From Chloroflexota bacterium (GTDB lineage Bacteria; Chloroflexota; Dehalococcoidia; DSTF01; RBG-16-68-14), in NCBI GenBank assembly GCA_022570885.1, contig JACZYW010000005.1:1-33650 (forward strand): a stretch of DNA of 33,650 nt, written 5' to 3'. The translations under genes were made by a program, and so were the position numbers. Positions 7,343-15,460 of this stretch are shown here, in pieces. The number at the start of each line of letters is the position of its first letter. Positions within the stretch are counted from its first letter, which is position 1. The notes beneath the pieces are model-generated. The model did not search any database, was not told where the DNA came from, and saw nothing but the letters and a program-made list of their open reading frames with translations.

Positions 7343-8827
7343 ATGACGCCTATCAAGGCACTGAAAATGATCGGACTGGTGGCAGTTGTGGTGTCAATCA
7401 CACTCTTCGCCTTCGCCTGCGGCGGTGGCGACGACGACAATGGCGATTCCTCGGGGGACGCGGGCGTTCCCGACGCCGACATCCAGACCATCATTCAGGT
7501 GGGAGAGTTGCAGCCAGCCCCAGCCGGCGCCGAGCCGAGCGGCTGGGAGACGGAGTGGTCGCAGCTCCTCGGGATAAACCTGATCGCGCAGCTTGACTCC
7601 AGTGGACCCGACGCATGGGACCCCGGAGAACATCCCCTCGTCTACGTTAGCGCGGAGGGACCAGGATACGGATCAGCCGCGTTCGGCGGCGAGTTCCTCA
7701 GCAGCAGACAGATAGGCCCTGGCGTCGCGATCATCGACGCAAACACCCACGAGGCGGTTGCCACGACGCAGTACCTGGTCGATGGGGTTGACACGTACGC
7801 CGAGAACCACGGCATCGCGGTTTCAGCGGACGGGAAGTGGATCTACACGCAGGGGGTCAACCTCGAATCTGACCTGCGCGGCAACGCTGTGCTGCACATC
7901 ATCAATGCCCGCACCCTGAAGATCGACAAGATCATCCGGAGTCGGGTCCACCACGTGAAGGTGATCCACAACTCCTTCACGGGCAAGGATCTCGTGCTCG
8001 TGGAGGGCTGGGGCACATTCTTCGCAATGGATCCCTCGGATGACAATCGCATCGTCGGCGCCGTGGATCCAGCGGACCTTCAAGGGTCCGGTTACCTCGC
8101 CTTCAGCGACCCGAGCGGCCAGTGGCTTTTCATCAGTGTTCGAACGGGCTTCCGGGAGTCAGATGGTGGCATCGCGGTGGTGAGTTTGGACGACTGGAAA
8201 GTTAAGGCCCGGATCAACACGCAAGACGGCAGCCCCATCTGGATCGCTTTCGAGGCTGATGGCGATACGGCGTACGTCAGCGACGGCCATGAAAGCAAGA
8301 TCGCGAAGATCGACATCAGCGCGGAGGACCCCTCGGAGTGGCGTGTCGTTGGCATGGCCAACGCCGGGGCGATCGGACCGTACGGCCTCACGTTCAACTG
8401 GGATGACACGATGATCTTCGCCATGGGCAAGGGTGAGGCAAGTCACAACCAGGGCAAGACCGTGGGATTCACCAGCCCGGATCTGTTCGTTGAGCCCGAC
8501 CAGTATCGAGGCTGGGGAACGGTCCTCGGGCAGATCGTCTCCAACTGTCTGCGCCAGGACCATGCCATTGTCCATCCGGACCCCGATCTGAACGAGATGT
8601 GGATCAGCTGCAACAGCAGCTTTGACAACGTCATCGTGGACATGGGCACCCAGACAGTGATAGCGACCGTTCCACAGCCGAACGGCGGGAGCTCGCACAA
8701 CGGCTCCTTTGTGCGATACACGCCAGACTGGGCAGGCGAGCTGCTGTCAGACCAGAACGGCATGCATGGTAGCGCACTTGACGTGAAGCTGGACATCATC
8801 GCAAAGGCGGTGAACTCAGGCCAGTAG
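7343..8827 (+). CDS. Beta-propeller lipoprotein with conserved His motifs
   Basis: AAAGGAG lies 8 nt before ATG. A signal peptide ends in the lipobox LFAFAC-GGG, so the 494-residue protein is anchored outside the cytoplasmic membrane after an acidic linker. The rest reads as a seven- or eight-blade propeller (e.g. GIAVSADGKWIYTQ, AFEADGDTAYVSDG). Histidines recur at blade starts: ENHGIAVS, RVHHVKVIHN, RQDHAIVH, SSHNGSF and NGMHGSA. That pattern recalls metal-binding propellers such as nitrous oxide reductase or cytochrome cd1-like proteins, but no diagnostic NosZ or haem motif is present. The gene after it encodes a cupredoxin, so copper binding or electron exchange with it is a reasonable inference. 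The substrate is unknown. Confidence 0.7.
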   Translation: MTPIKALKMIGLVAVVVSITLFAFACGGGDDDNGDSSGDAGVPDADIQTIIQVGELQPAPAGAEPSGWETEWSQLLGINLIAQLDSSGPDAWDPGEHPLVYVSAEGPGYGSAAFGGEFLSSRQIGPGVAIIDANTHEAVATTQYLVDGVDTYAENHGIAVSADGKWIYTQGVNLESDLRGNAVLHIINARTLKIDKIIRSRVHHVKVIHNSFTGKDLVLVEGWGTFFAMDPSDDNRIVGAVDPADLQGSGYLAFSDPSGQWLFISVRTGFRESDGGIAVVSLDDWKVKARINTQDGSPIWIAFEADGDTAYVSDGHESKIAKIDISAEDPSEWRVVGMANAGAIGPYGLTFNWDDTMIFAMGKGEASHNQGKTVGFTSPDLFVEPDQYRGWGTVLGQIVSNCLRQDHAIVHPDPDLNEMWISCNSSFDNVIVDMGTQTVIATVPQPNGGSSHNGSFVRYTPDWAGELLSDQNGMHGSALDVKLDIIAKAVNSGQ

Positions 8828-8832
8828 CAGCG

Positions 8833-8878
8833 CGGTGCAGTGCCCGACCGCGGTTAAATGCGGCCGGGCACTGCACCG
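8833..8878 (+). promoter_or_regulatory. Long intergenic hairpin between propeller and cupredoxin genes
   Basis: CGGTGCAGTGCCCG pairs perfectly with CGGGCACTGCACCG (14 bp). Inside, after one mismatch, CCGC/GCGG enclose the loop GGTTAAAT. It starts 5 bp after the propeller stop. There is no T-run, so an mRNA-stabilising or processing hairpin, or a partial terminator that lowers downstream expression, fits better than a full terminator. Confidence 0.6.
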
Positions 8879-8908
8879 GTGGAGAGACGATGTGAGAGGA
8901 GAACAGTG

Positions 8909-9418
8909 ATGGCAGGCACCCGCGCAGAAGGATCAGGCATCGCTCTTGTTGCAATACTCGTCGCAATCGTCGCTCTGGTCGCGGCGGCATGCGGCGGATC
9001 AACGTCTGGCGGTTCCGCCCCGGCACCGACATCGCCCGCAGCCGACACACCCATGAACGATTCTCCAACGGCGGCGGACCCGATGGACGGTCCTGCCTCG
9101 TCGAATCCTTCTAGGATAGAGATTGAGGCGAGGGACAATATTTTCAGCGTCCAGACGGCTCCAGGAGTTCCTGGAACGATCGAGGCCTCTGCCAACACAG
9201 ACTTCACAGTGAGATTGGTTAACGAAGGTGTTCTCCCACACAACATCGCCTTCTTCACGAAGGAAGGGGGCGCCCTCCTCGCCGAAGGTGCAAACGGCCC
9301 CATCCTCCTGGAAGGAGAGGCGAGGTCGATCACCTTCAAGACGCCTGCTGCCGGTACGTACTTCTTCCTGTGCACGGTGCATCCACTTGAGATGATCGGT
9401 GAGTTTGTCGTCAAATAG
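8909..9418 (+). CDS. Cupredoxin lipoprotein (plastocyanin-like, type 1 copper)
   Basis: The ATG follows AGAGGAGA. A signal peptide with lipobox VAAAC-GGS and a Ser/Pro/Thr-rich linker (to ~residue 65) precede a ~100-residue cupredoxin domain. The type 1 copper ligands are all visible: His in LPHNIAFF, and Cys, His and Met in FLCTVHPLEMIGEF at the C-terminus. The protein should be a membrane-tethered one-electron carrier. It follows the His-containing propeller and precedes YtkA/FixH-like and CcdA-type genes, all on the same strand, which supports a shared envelope redox role. The 130 bp after it contain no gene. Confidence 0.85.
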   Translation: MAGTRAEGSGIALVAILVAIVALVAAACGGSTSGGSAPAPTSPAADTPMNDSPTAADPMDGPASSNPSRIEIEARDNIFSVQTAPGVPGTIEASANTDFTVRLVNEGVLPHNIAFFTKEGGALLAEGANGPILLEGEARSITFKTPAAGTYFFLCTVHPLEMIGEFVVK

Positions 9419-9548
9419 CGCGCCCAGATGAATTCGAGATGCTAAAGGGTAGCCAAGTGCAGAATGCTGTTGCGTCCGGCGAAGCCCTCGAAGCGATCGC
9501 GGCGTGTATTGACCTACTCGCTGAAGATCATAGCTCCGACGACGGGCA

Positions 9549-10151
9549 ATGAATCCGATAGCCCTCCGGGTCGTTGCGGCTACAGCGGTTGCCGCGGCAA
9601 TTCTCGCTGCCGCGTGCGGGAGCGCGCCTGCCGCACCATCGGACGCCCCCGAAACCACATCTCCCTCGTCCGAGACGCCGTCCGCACAGGTCGTGACGGA
9701 CACGCCGGCGAACTCCAGTCAGCCAACCGCGGGCCCGGGGGCTGATCAGGCCTACGTCCCAGAGCGCAGCATAGACACTGAGGAGAAGCGCCTGAATGTG
9801 ACGCTCAATGGCGAGACGGTATACATCCGGAACGGAAGTCAGGTGTTCCTTGGCGATGGCTTGGCTGTTGAGATCTTCGTCGACCCCTATCCCCCTTCGA
9901 CCCTGCGCACGTGGGTGGATCTCTATCTGACGCGGGATGGTGAGCCAGTCACAGACGCCAGTATGGGGATCGAGTACGACATGCTGGCAATGGTCCATGG
10001 CCCCTTCTCGGGCGTGGCGGAGAAGCTCGGAGGCGGCCACTACCTCTTCACGCTGGACTACATCATGTTTGGTCCCTGGGACCAGGCGGTCACCATCCGG
10101 ATCGGGCTGGAGCGGATCAGATTTCCGATCGTCTTGGTCGCGTACCCCTGA
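9549..10151 (+). CDS. YtkA-like domain lipoprotein
   Basis: This 200-residue protein has a signal peptide and lipobox ILAAAC-GSA, then a low-complexity Ser/Thr/Pro linker to ~residue 70. A beta-rich C-terminal domain of the YtkA/FixH-like kind follows (VDLYLTRDGEPVTDASMGIE, then MVHGPFSG and GHYLFTLDYIMFGPWDQAVT). Such domains occur in copper-handling and cytochrome-oxidase-assembly loci, though their chemistry is poorly defined. The next gene starts 13 bp downstream and encodes a second FixH-like domain. Family assignment is by pattern only. Confidence 0.55.
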   Translation: MNPIALRVVAATAVAAAILAAACGSAPAAPSDAPETTSPSSETPSAQVVTDTPANSSQPTAGPGADQAYVPERSIDTEEKRLNVTLNGETVYIRNGSQVFLGDGLAVEIFVDPYPPSTLRTWVDLYLTRDGEPVTDASMGIEYDMLAMVHGPFSGVAEKLGGGHYLFTLDYIMFGPWDQAVTIRIGLERIRFPIVLVAYP

Positions 10152-10164
10152 GGGGGCGTGAGAC

Positions 10165-11208
10165 ATGCCGGCCTGGATGCGGCGTACCCGAAGAGTCGCG
10201 ATTGTCATCACCGTCGCGATGGTGGCGCTGCTCCTGTGGCAGACGGTCGCGGCTCAGCCGGCATCGGCTCACGGCAAGGACCTCGACATCGCCGTCACGC
10301 CGCTGATTCCAGACCCGGGCCAACCGCTCCTGCGGCTCTATCGCGTCCATGTCGTGTACGCGAATGATCTCGAACCCGTGGAGGGCGCGACCGTCGTGCT
10401 TACGGCACGGCGCGAAGATGGCACGTCCGCTTTTCCGGCGTTGGAGCTGACAGAGGTGGACAACGGCGATGGTCTCTATGTTGGGGAGGCCGTCTTCGCC
10501 CGCTTCGGCGTCTGGGAGATGCAATTGAGCGTACAGGCGGCTGTCGGTCAGGGCGAAGGCAGCGTGACGTTCACCGACGATATCCGCCCAGGAGCGCTCG
10601 GCCCGGACCAAGAAGCTGCCCTGCGCGCGGAGGCTGAACGGGTCATTAAGCTCCAGCTTTCCTTCGGGTTCGGCTGGTGGCCCGACGTTGTCAATATTGC
10701 GATGCGGATCCTCCATTCCATGGCGGGCCTTGCCTATTTCGTCGTCACCGGCCTGGCGTTTAGCCTGGCGTGGCTCGGGATAACCTCGCGTCGCCTAGAC
10801 CTCCCGCGCCTGCTCGATCGCTTGTTCCTTCCGGCCGCGGCCACCAGCCTCGTGCTGCTTCTGGGCGCCGGACTCTACAGTGCTGCCTTTGATGCGCCGA
10901 TCACATTCCCGGGGATCTACGATATCTCAACCATGCGACGGATTCCGTATGGTGAAGCCTATCTCATAGCGTTTTTCGTCAAGGTCGCCTTATTCGTCAT
11001 GCTCGCGGTGCTGGCTGTCCGAATCAGCCGGACGCTCAGAGGATGGAACGCGAGCGACTCGACGCGTGCGAACGGCACGGTTGTCGCTAGGCTCAGGCGA
11101 GAGACGCTCTTGAGCACGGTAGTTGGCCTGGCCGTGGTGGCCGATGTCGCAGTCGTCATTTACTTGCACTACGTCAGCCACCTGGGTGTCTTTCTCCCCG
11201 ACGCATAG
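10165..11208 (+). CDS. FixH/CopC-like extracellular domain fused to CopD-like membrane part
   Basis: This is a 347-residue protein whose ATG follows GAGGGGGCG. An N-terminal signal/anchor (IVITVAMVALLLWQTVA) ends at ASAHGKDLDI, leaving a His near the mature N-terminus as in CopC-type proteins. Residues ~35-150 form an Ig-like domain of the FixH/YtkA type (VVYANDLEPVEGATVVLTAR). Four membrane segments follow (e.g. VTGLAFSLAWLGI, AATSLVLLLGAGLY, VALFVMLAVLAVRI, VVGLAVVADVAVVIYLHY). A His pair near the end (YLHYVSHLG) could bind metal. The fold suggests copper transport or insertion across the membrane, in line with the cupredoxin gene upstream. Confidence 0.5.
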   Translation: MPAWMRRTRRVAIVITVAMVALLLWQTVAAQPASAHGKDLDIAVTPLIPDPGQPLLRLYRVHVVYANDLEPVEGATVVLTARREDGTSAFPALELTEVDNGDGLYVGEAVFARFGVWEMQLSVQAAVGQGEGSVTFTDDIRPGALGPDQEAALRAEAERVIKLQLSFGFGWWPDVVNIAMRILHSMAGLAYFVVTGLAFSLAWLGITSRRLDLPRLLDRLFLPAAATSLVLLLGAGLYSAAFDAPITFPGIYDISTMRRIPYGEAYLIAFFVKVALFVMLAVLAVRISRTLRGWNASDSTRANGTVVARLRRETLLSTVVGLAVVADVAVVIYLHYVSHLGVFLPDA

Positions 11209-11515
11209 TCATCGGCATCCCTGGGGCAACGGCCAGAACATCAGCTCTCCAGCGCCTTCCCGCTCACAAGGCCGGCCACCGTGTCCCGCGAATCACATGG
11301 CAGCGCGCAAGGACTCGAGGCTCGCGTCATCCTACCCTGGGCGACATAGGCTGCGCTGCGGCCCTACCAACTTCGGTAGGTAGAAGCCCGCATCGAGACT
11401 ACTCGATTTCGCGCCAAGGCCCCCAAGGATCGGTGTTGTGCGATCCAGACGAACGGGCGATGATTGGAGTACGTGATTCCGAGTGGAGAGCGTTCTGCGG
11501 GAGTGCGTGGAAGCG
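11209..11515. other. Intergenic region, 307 bp
   Basis: No gene is seen. It contains a small hairpin, CCTACC-AACTTC-GGTAGG (11363-11380), without a T-run. A longer start for the next ORF (ATG 11483) falls inside it but has no clear ribosome binding site. Confidence 0.6.
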
Positions 11516-12130
11516 ATGCTGCGATTCATCATCATCGGTCTCCTGGTAAGCGCCGCGTTCGGTCTCAGCGGTTGTGGTGGCAATGCGGGAGACGGTGCCG
11601 CCGGCGCAAGCACTGCGTCTCTGGATACGGGAGCGGCCACTGGAGCTGAGAACGCGATTGGGGATCTCTCAGTGCGCGATTTGATTCCGTTGCTGACGCG
11701 TCGTGGGGTTGGGCCCGGTGAGTCTGGCATCGACCTCACGTACGCGCCACAGGTTTTCTTTGAGGTCACCGGCCTTGCGCCGCCAGCCGAGATCGGTTCG
11801 CGACCAACCCTAGCCTTCATCCTGGCGGAAACCATCCATGAAGGGGACCTCGTGAGCGAACCACCAGCCGTGTTTCTGGAGCTGGAAGGTGGTGAACGCG
11901 TGCCTCCGTACAGCGCGCTGGTCACGGCGGAAGACCCGCATCATCGGACGGTTCGCCTATTATTTCCACAGCCAGACGGGTGGCTGATATCATCGCGCGC
12001 GACCGGTGGCGGAGACACGATGAGGCTTGTGGTTCCACGGCACGACGGGACTGTCTCTGCCGGGCGTATCTTCGAATGGCAGCTGCCTATCGATTTCGGA
12101 GGCGGCGCCGACGAAAGCGATAGTGAGTGA
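11516..12130 (+). CDS. Lipoprotein, paralogue of the CcdA-fused extracytoplasmic domain
   Basis: ATG 11516 is preferred over 11483 because it begins directly with the signal sequence MLRFIIIGLLVSAAFG and lipobox LSGC-GGN, and GGAAG precedes it. The 204-residue protein has a ~140-residue mature domain. That domain aligns by eye with residues ~60-240 of the CcdA-type protein two genes downstream: HEGDLVSEPP versus HEGELPEPEL, VPPYSALV versus LPPAQTYSV, DPHHRTVRLLF versus SEHHQTVALQF, and WQLPIDF versus WSLPLRY. The conserved His-His may bind metal. I do not know a named family. It is separated by 4 bp from the next gene. Confidence 0.6.
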   Translation: MLRFIIIGLLVSAAFGLSGCGGNAGDGAAGASTASLDTGAATGAENAIGDLSVRDLIPLLTRRGVGPGESGIDLTYAPQVFFEVTGLAPPAEIGSRPTLAFILAETIHEGDLVSEPPAVFLELEGGERVPPYSALVTAEDPHHRTVRLLFPQPDGWLISSRATGGGDTMRLVVPRHDGTVSAGRIFEWQLPIDFGGGADESDSE

Positions 12131-12134
12131 CGCT

Positions 12135-12347
12135 ATGAAGTCCATCTCCCTACGACTGGCGCTCATCCTATCCCTCATCACCGCAGCGCAGATACTCTCG
12201 TTCCGCACGGCACTGGCGCACACGGGAGAAGATGCGAGCGCGGGGCACATGATCGTTGAATTTGGTCTCTGGGGCTTCGGCGTCGCCGGCGTGCTTATGA
12301 CAATCGTGGGGGTCTTCTGGATTCGGAACAAGGTGAGGCCACGGTGA
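12135..12347 (+). CDS. Small membrane protein (70 aa), translationally coupled to ccdA-like gene
   Basis: The 70 residues comprise a signal peptide ending near RTALAHTGED, a short His-containing segment (AHTGEDASAGHM) and one C-terminal membrane helix (LWGFGVAGVLMTIVGVFW) with a basic tail. The start is 4 bp after the preceding stop and the stop overlaps the GTG of the CcdA-type gene (GTGA), so the three are an operon. The function is unknown. The exposed N-terminal amine next to a His could coordinate copper, but this is speculative. Confidence 0.6.
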   Translation: MKSISLRLALILSLITAAQILSFRTALAHTGEDASAGHMIVEFGLWGFGVAGVLMTIVGVFWIRNKVRPR

Positions 12348-13813
12348 GCCGCGCTACTACCGCGACTACCGGATCTGTTGCGGTCGGGATCGGTCGTCTC
12401 GGGTTCGGGCGACCTTCCAGCACGTTCGTCGTCTTTGCGGTGGCTGTCGGCGTGATGCTAGGCGTGTGGCTGCTTTTAGCGTTGCTGTACAGCGGCATCG
12501 GAGGCGGTCGCAATGTTGTGGAAGCGCGCGGCGTGATCTCAGCGGTCACGAGCACCCGCGCGAGTTCGGGAAATTTTGAGGTACAAGGCATTCTCGCCAC
12601 CGCTGAGTACTTCAGGGTCACGGACCGCAGCGATGAGTTCTTCAGTCTAGCACCCGAGGAAAACCTTGCGACGCTCGCGACCAGTCCGCAGGCCTTTGAT
12701 GTCTTCGATGAGAGTGCAGATGCCCTCGCTGTGGATCCGGAGCGGACGTTGCCCGTGCTGCTGGTGGTTGACGTTCACGAGGGTGAACTCCCGGAGCCTG
12801 AACTCTGGGTCCCCGCTGTGTCGATGAGTGTCAACGGGGTGCTGCTGCCACCGGCCCAGACCTACAGTGTGGCATTCCGATCCGAACACCACCAGACGGT
12901 GGCGCTGCAGTTCGCGCGTCATGATGCCGAAGGGAATCTCTTTCTCGATGACAGTGATGGAACGCTGAGCCTGACAGTTCCCAACATTGAATCCGGAAGC
13001 GGTGAGCTGACGGTTGATTGGTCATTGCCTCTTAGATATCCGGCAGCCGAGGCTGGCGGCGTGTTCCCCGGTAGCGTTGCCACACTAGGCAGCGTCCTCG
13101 CTGTGATGGCCGGCTTGCTCGTCATATTCTCGCCATGCGTCGTGCACATGACAGCATACTTTCTCCCAGTCATTACCGGCCTTGGGATGCAAGAGATTAG
13201 GGCCCGGAAAGATGATGTTCGTTTCCGCGCGCACGTGGCACTGTCGGGCGTTGCCTTTGTCACCGGATTCGTATTGCTGTACACAGCGTTCGGCGTGGCG
13301 GCAGGATTTGCGGGGCAGTTCTTCTCGAACACAGCCAAGCTGGAGCCCTACATCTTTCCACTCCGGATCATCACCGGCACAGTCGTGATCTATCTGGCGA
13401 TTCAGACACTCGGCTTGTTCCGCCTTCCCTTCATCGTTTCGCTGCGATTGCCCGGCCGGCCGCACGAGGTGCGAAGTCCGCGGCAAGGATACGTCGCCGC
13501 CGCGATCGCCGGCATGAGCATCTCCGTCGGTTGCTTGGCCTGTGTGGGCGGGACGCTGCTGGCGTCATTACTGATCTACGCGGGCGCGTCGAGCTCGCCG
13601 GTTGTGGGTGGACTGACGCTGTTCCTCTTCTCCATCGGGATGAGCATCCCGTTTCTTCTTGTAGCATTCGCCTTTGAGAAGATGGTGCCGCAGATTAACA
13701 AAGTGTGGCCCTTGCTCCGCTATTCATCGGCGGTCGCCGGCGCCGTCATGCTGGTAGTAGGGCTGCTGATCCTCAGTGGGAATGATTCCGTCTTCGAGCG
13801 GCTCGTGGTGTAA
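12344..13813 (+). CDS. CcdA/DsbD-type transmembrane thiol transporter with N-terminal envelope domain
   Basis: This 489-residue protein has one membrane anchor (~28-50) followed by an extracytoplasmic domain (~55-245) homologous to the lipoprotein at 11516. A six-helix CcdA/DsbD membrane domain follows. Its two redox cysteine sites appear as VIFSPCVVHMTAYFLP at the first helix and SVGCLACVGGTLLASLL at the fourth; the second site has two Cys. Such proteins pass electrons from cytoplasmic thioredoxin to envelope thiols, as needed for cytochrome c or copper-site assembly. The extra domain is unusual and would be the likely electron receiver or docking site. It starts at GTG, overlapping the previous stop. 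Confidence 0.75.
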   Translation: MSRATTATTGSVAVGIGRLGFGRPSSTFVVFAVAVGVMLGVWLLLALLYSGIGGGRNVVEARGVISAVTSTRASSGNFEVQGILATAEYFRVTDRSDEFFSLAPEENLATLATSPQAFDVFDESADALAVDPERTLPVLLVVDVHEGELPEPELWVPAVSMSVNGVLLPPAQTYSVAFRSEHHQTVALQFARHDAEGNLFLDDSDGTLSLTVPNIESGSGELTVDWSLPLRYPAAEAGGVFPGSVATLGSVLAVMAGLLVIFSPCVVHMTAYFLPVITGLGMQEIRARKDDVRFRAHVALSGVAFVTGFVLLYTAFGVAAGFAGQFFSNTAKLEPYIFPLRIITGTVVIYLAIQTLGLFRLPFIVSLRLPGRPHEVRSPRQGYVAAAIAGMSISVGCLACVGGTLLASLLIYAGASSSPVVGGLTLFLFSIGMSIPFLLVAFAFEKMVPQINKVWPLLRYSSAVAGAVMLVVGLLILSGNDSVFERLVV

Positions 13814-13896
13814 ACGATTTCTCGCCGAGTGCGACGGGCCTGTGCGGCGGTCACGGTTTTCGTGTCGCCCCCCAGCGATGATCGGTGTCAGTACCC

Positions 13897-14571
13897 ATGA
13901 AGAGCCTGCCCAAGGTTGTTGCGTTCCTCGGCATCATCGCGGTGGTCAGCGCGGTCGGAGTCTTCATGTTGCGCCAGGCGGGGTATCTCTCGGAAAGGGC
14001 GACCATGGACGCTGGTGGAATGGCGGCCCGCGATCTGCCCATCGTCACTATCCTCCCGAAGGACGCCATCCCAGCCATCTTCGAGCCCGAGTTCCTTCCG
14101 GCGACAGACGGCGGGGCCCAACTTCACGACGACGACCTCGTCCTCGGCGTCAGCATCAACGGTGACGCGCGCGCTTACGGAGTGGCCTATCTCAGCGGTC
14201 ACGAGATCGTCAACGACACCGTGGGAGGCCGGCCGATTGCGGTCACCTGGTGACCGGTCTGCTTTTCGGGCATCGTGTATGCCCGCGAAGTCCAGGGGAC
14301 AGTCCTCACATTCGGCGTATCCGGCAAGCTCATGATGAACGCCCTGGTCATGTACGACCGTGAGACCGACTCACTCTGGAGCCAGTACCTGAGCTCTGCT
14401 GTGGACGGCATCTACGCAGGGACTGATCTGGAAGTCGTGTCCGCGTCGCTCGTCACCTGGAGCACTTGGTTGGAACGCCACCCCGATACCCTCGTCCTGG
14501 ATCAGGGCGGCCGCCGAATCGATCCCTGCGACTCCTACTACGGCGGGCGCGGGGCCTGCGAGTGGGATTGA
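13897..14571 (+). CDS. DUF3179 protein with in-frame TGA at its CPxC motif (candidate selenoprotein)
   Basis: Read through one TGA (14251-14253), this is a 224-residue DUF3179 protein. A signal anchor (VVAFLGIIAVVSAVGVFML) is followed by LVLGVSINGDARAYGVAYLS, HEIVNDTVGGRPIAVTW, [TGA], PVCFSGIVYAR, LTFGVSGKLMMNALVMYDRE and HPDTLVLD, all characteristic. In the family the motif after VTY/VTW is CPLC. Here the first Cys codon is TGA and the second Cys is kept (U-P-V-C), the geometry of many redox selenoproteins. Both halves keep the same frame and good conservation. A plain nonsense mutation is the alternative, since other island genes are broken. The stop is followed after 3 bp by the next ATG. 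GTG 13885 is an alternative start. Confidence 0.65.
14251..14290 (+). promoter_or_regulatory. Candidate bacterial SECIS hairpin after the UGA
   Basis: After TGA and 13 nt, CGGGCAT (14267-14273) and ATGCCCG (14279-14285) form a perfect 7-bp stem with loop CGTGT. CTT/AAG (14262-14264/14288-14290) extends it below a 2x2 internal loop. The apical loop begins 20 nt after the UGA and has G at its second position, matching the known spacing and loop preference of bacterial SECIS elements. The hairpin also lies within coding sequence, so chance is possible. Confidence 0.45.
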
Positions 14572-14574
14572 GGC

Positions 14575-15458
14575 ATGAACGAACCAGATCAGGGTGCGGG
14601 CGCGAACAAGGCGAAGGCCCCTCGTCTTCCGCGGTGTGATGGGATCCTAAGGCTGGGGCTTCTTAGCCTTGTGCTATGTGCCGTGCTGGCAACTGCCTGT
14701 AACTCTTCTGACGTGTCGTCACCGGCCGTAAGGCCTGTCGCCGACATCCTCGCCGGACAGATCGAGATCGCCGACCTCACAGCCAGCAGCGCCACAGTGC
14801 GGGTCGAGACGAACATAGACGTGGTCTGCTCTGTCGTGTACGGGCCAGACCAGAGCTACGGGAGCCAGAGCACAGACCCAGACATGGGTGGACTCCCACA
14901 CCGGGATCACCGGGCTCCCCTGCGAGGCTTGCAGCCCGACGCCGTCTACCACTATCGGCTCCAGGGCACTGGTCCCGACGGCACGCTCTATGTGAGCGAC
15001 GATCTGGCCTTCCGCACGCTGGCCACGGAGGCCCAAACGGAAGAACATGGCCGGAACGTGGCCAGCCTGGCCGCCGGCGCCCGGCTCGTAGAGGTTAGCT
15101 CAACCTTCGGCAACTCCGGCACGTGGGCCGCCAGCAACGCTCTTGATGGGGACCCACGAACGGAAGGTCATCCGCCGGCGACGGTGACGCTGCCTCAATC
15201 ACAATCGCTCTAGCCAGACCTTACGACCTGACCGCTATCGGCTTCTGGACCCGTACTATGGGCAGCACTGGCCAGATAACGAGCTTTGAAGTGGTCACGG
15301 AAGACGGTACGAAACTCGGCCCCTTTGATCTCCCTGACGCAAGCCGCATGCATATATTCCCCGTCTCTGTCCGGGCTGAGCGTCTGAGCTTCGAGGTGCT
15401 GGACTCTTCGGGTGGCAACACAGGAGCAGTGGAGATAGCCGCGTTCACCAGGGAGTAG
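14575..15458 (+). pseudogene. FN3/discoidin-like lipoprotein with one frameshift
   Basis: The first frame encodes a lipoprotein (LSLVLCAVLATAC-NSS) with a fibronectin-III-like domain (IEIADLTASSATVRVETN, LRGLQPDAVYHYRL). It then enters an F5/8 type C-like domain (SSTFGNSGTWAASNALDGDP). At ~15160-15168 the frame changes by one base and the domain continues (SAGDGDAASITIALARPYDL, IGFWTRTMGSTGQI) to VEIAAFTRE and a stop at 15458. The combined length would be ~294 residues. The domains suggest an exported protein binding surfaces or carbohydrate. Its ATG is 3 bp after the DUF3179 stop, so it belongs to the same transcript. The indel may be real decay or a base-call error. Confidence 0.6.
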
Positions 15459-15460
15459 CC

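Noticed and set aside
7343-8827. Assignment of the beta-propeller as nitrous oxide reductase (nosZ)
   Set aside because: Histidine positions are reminiscent, but the DxHH motif, the full set of CuZ histidines and a CuA domain are not present, and no nosDFYL genes are nearby.
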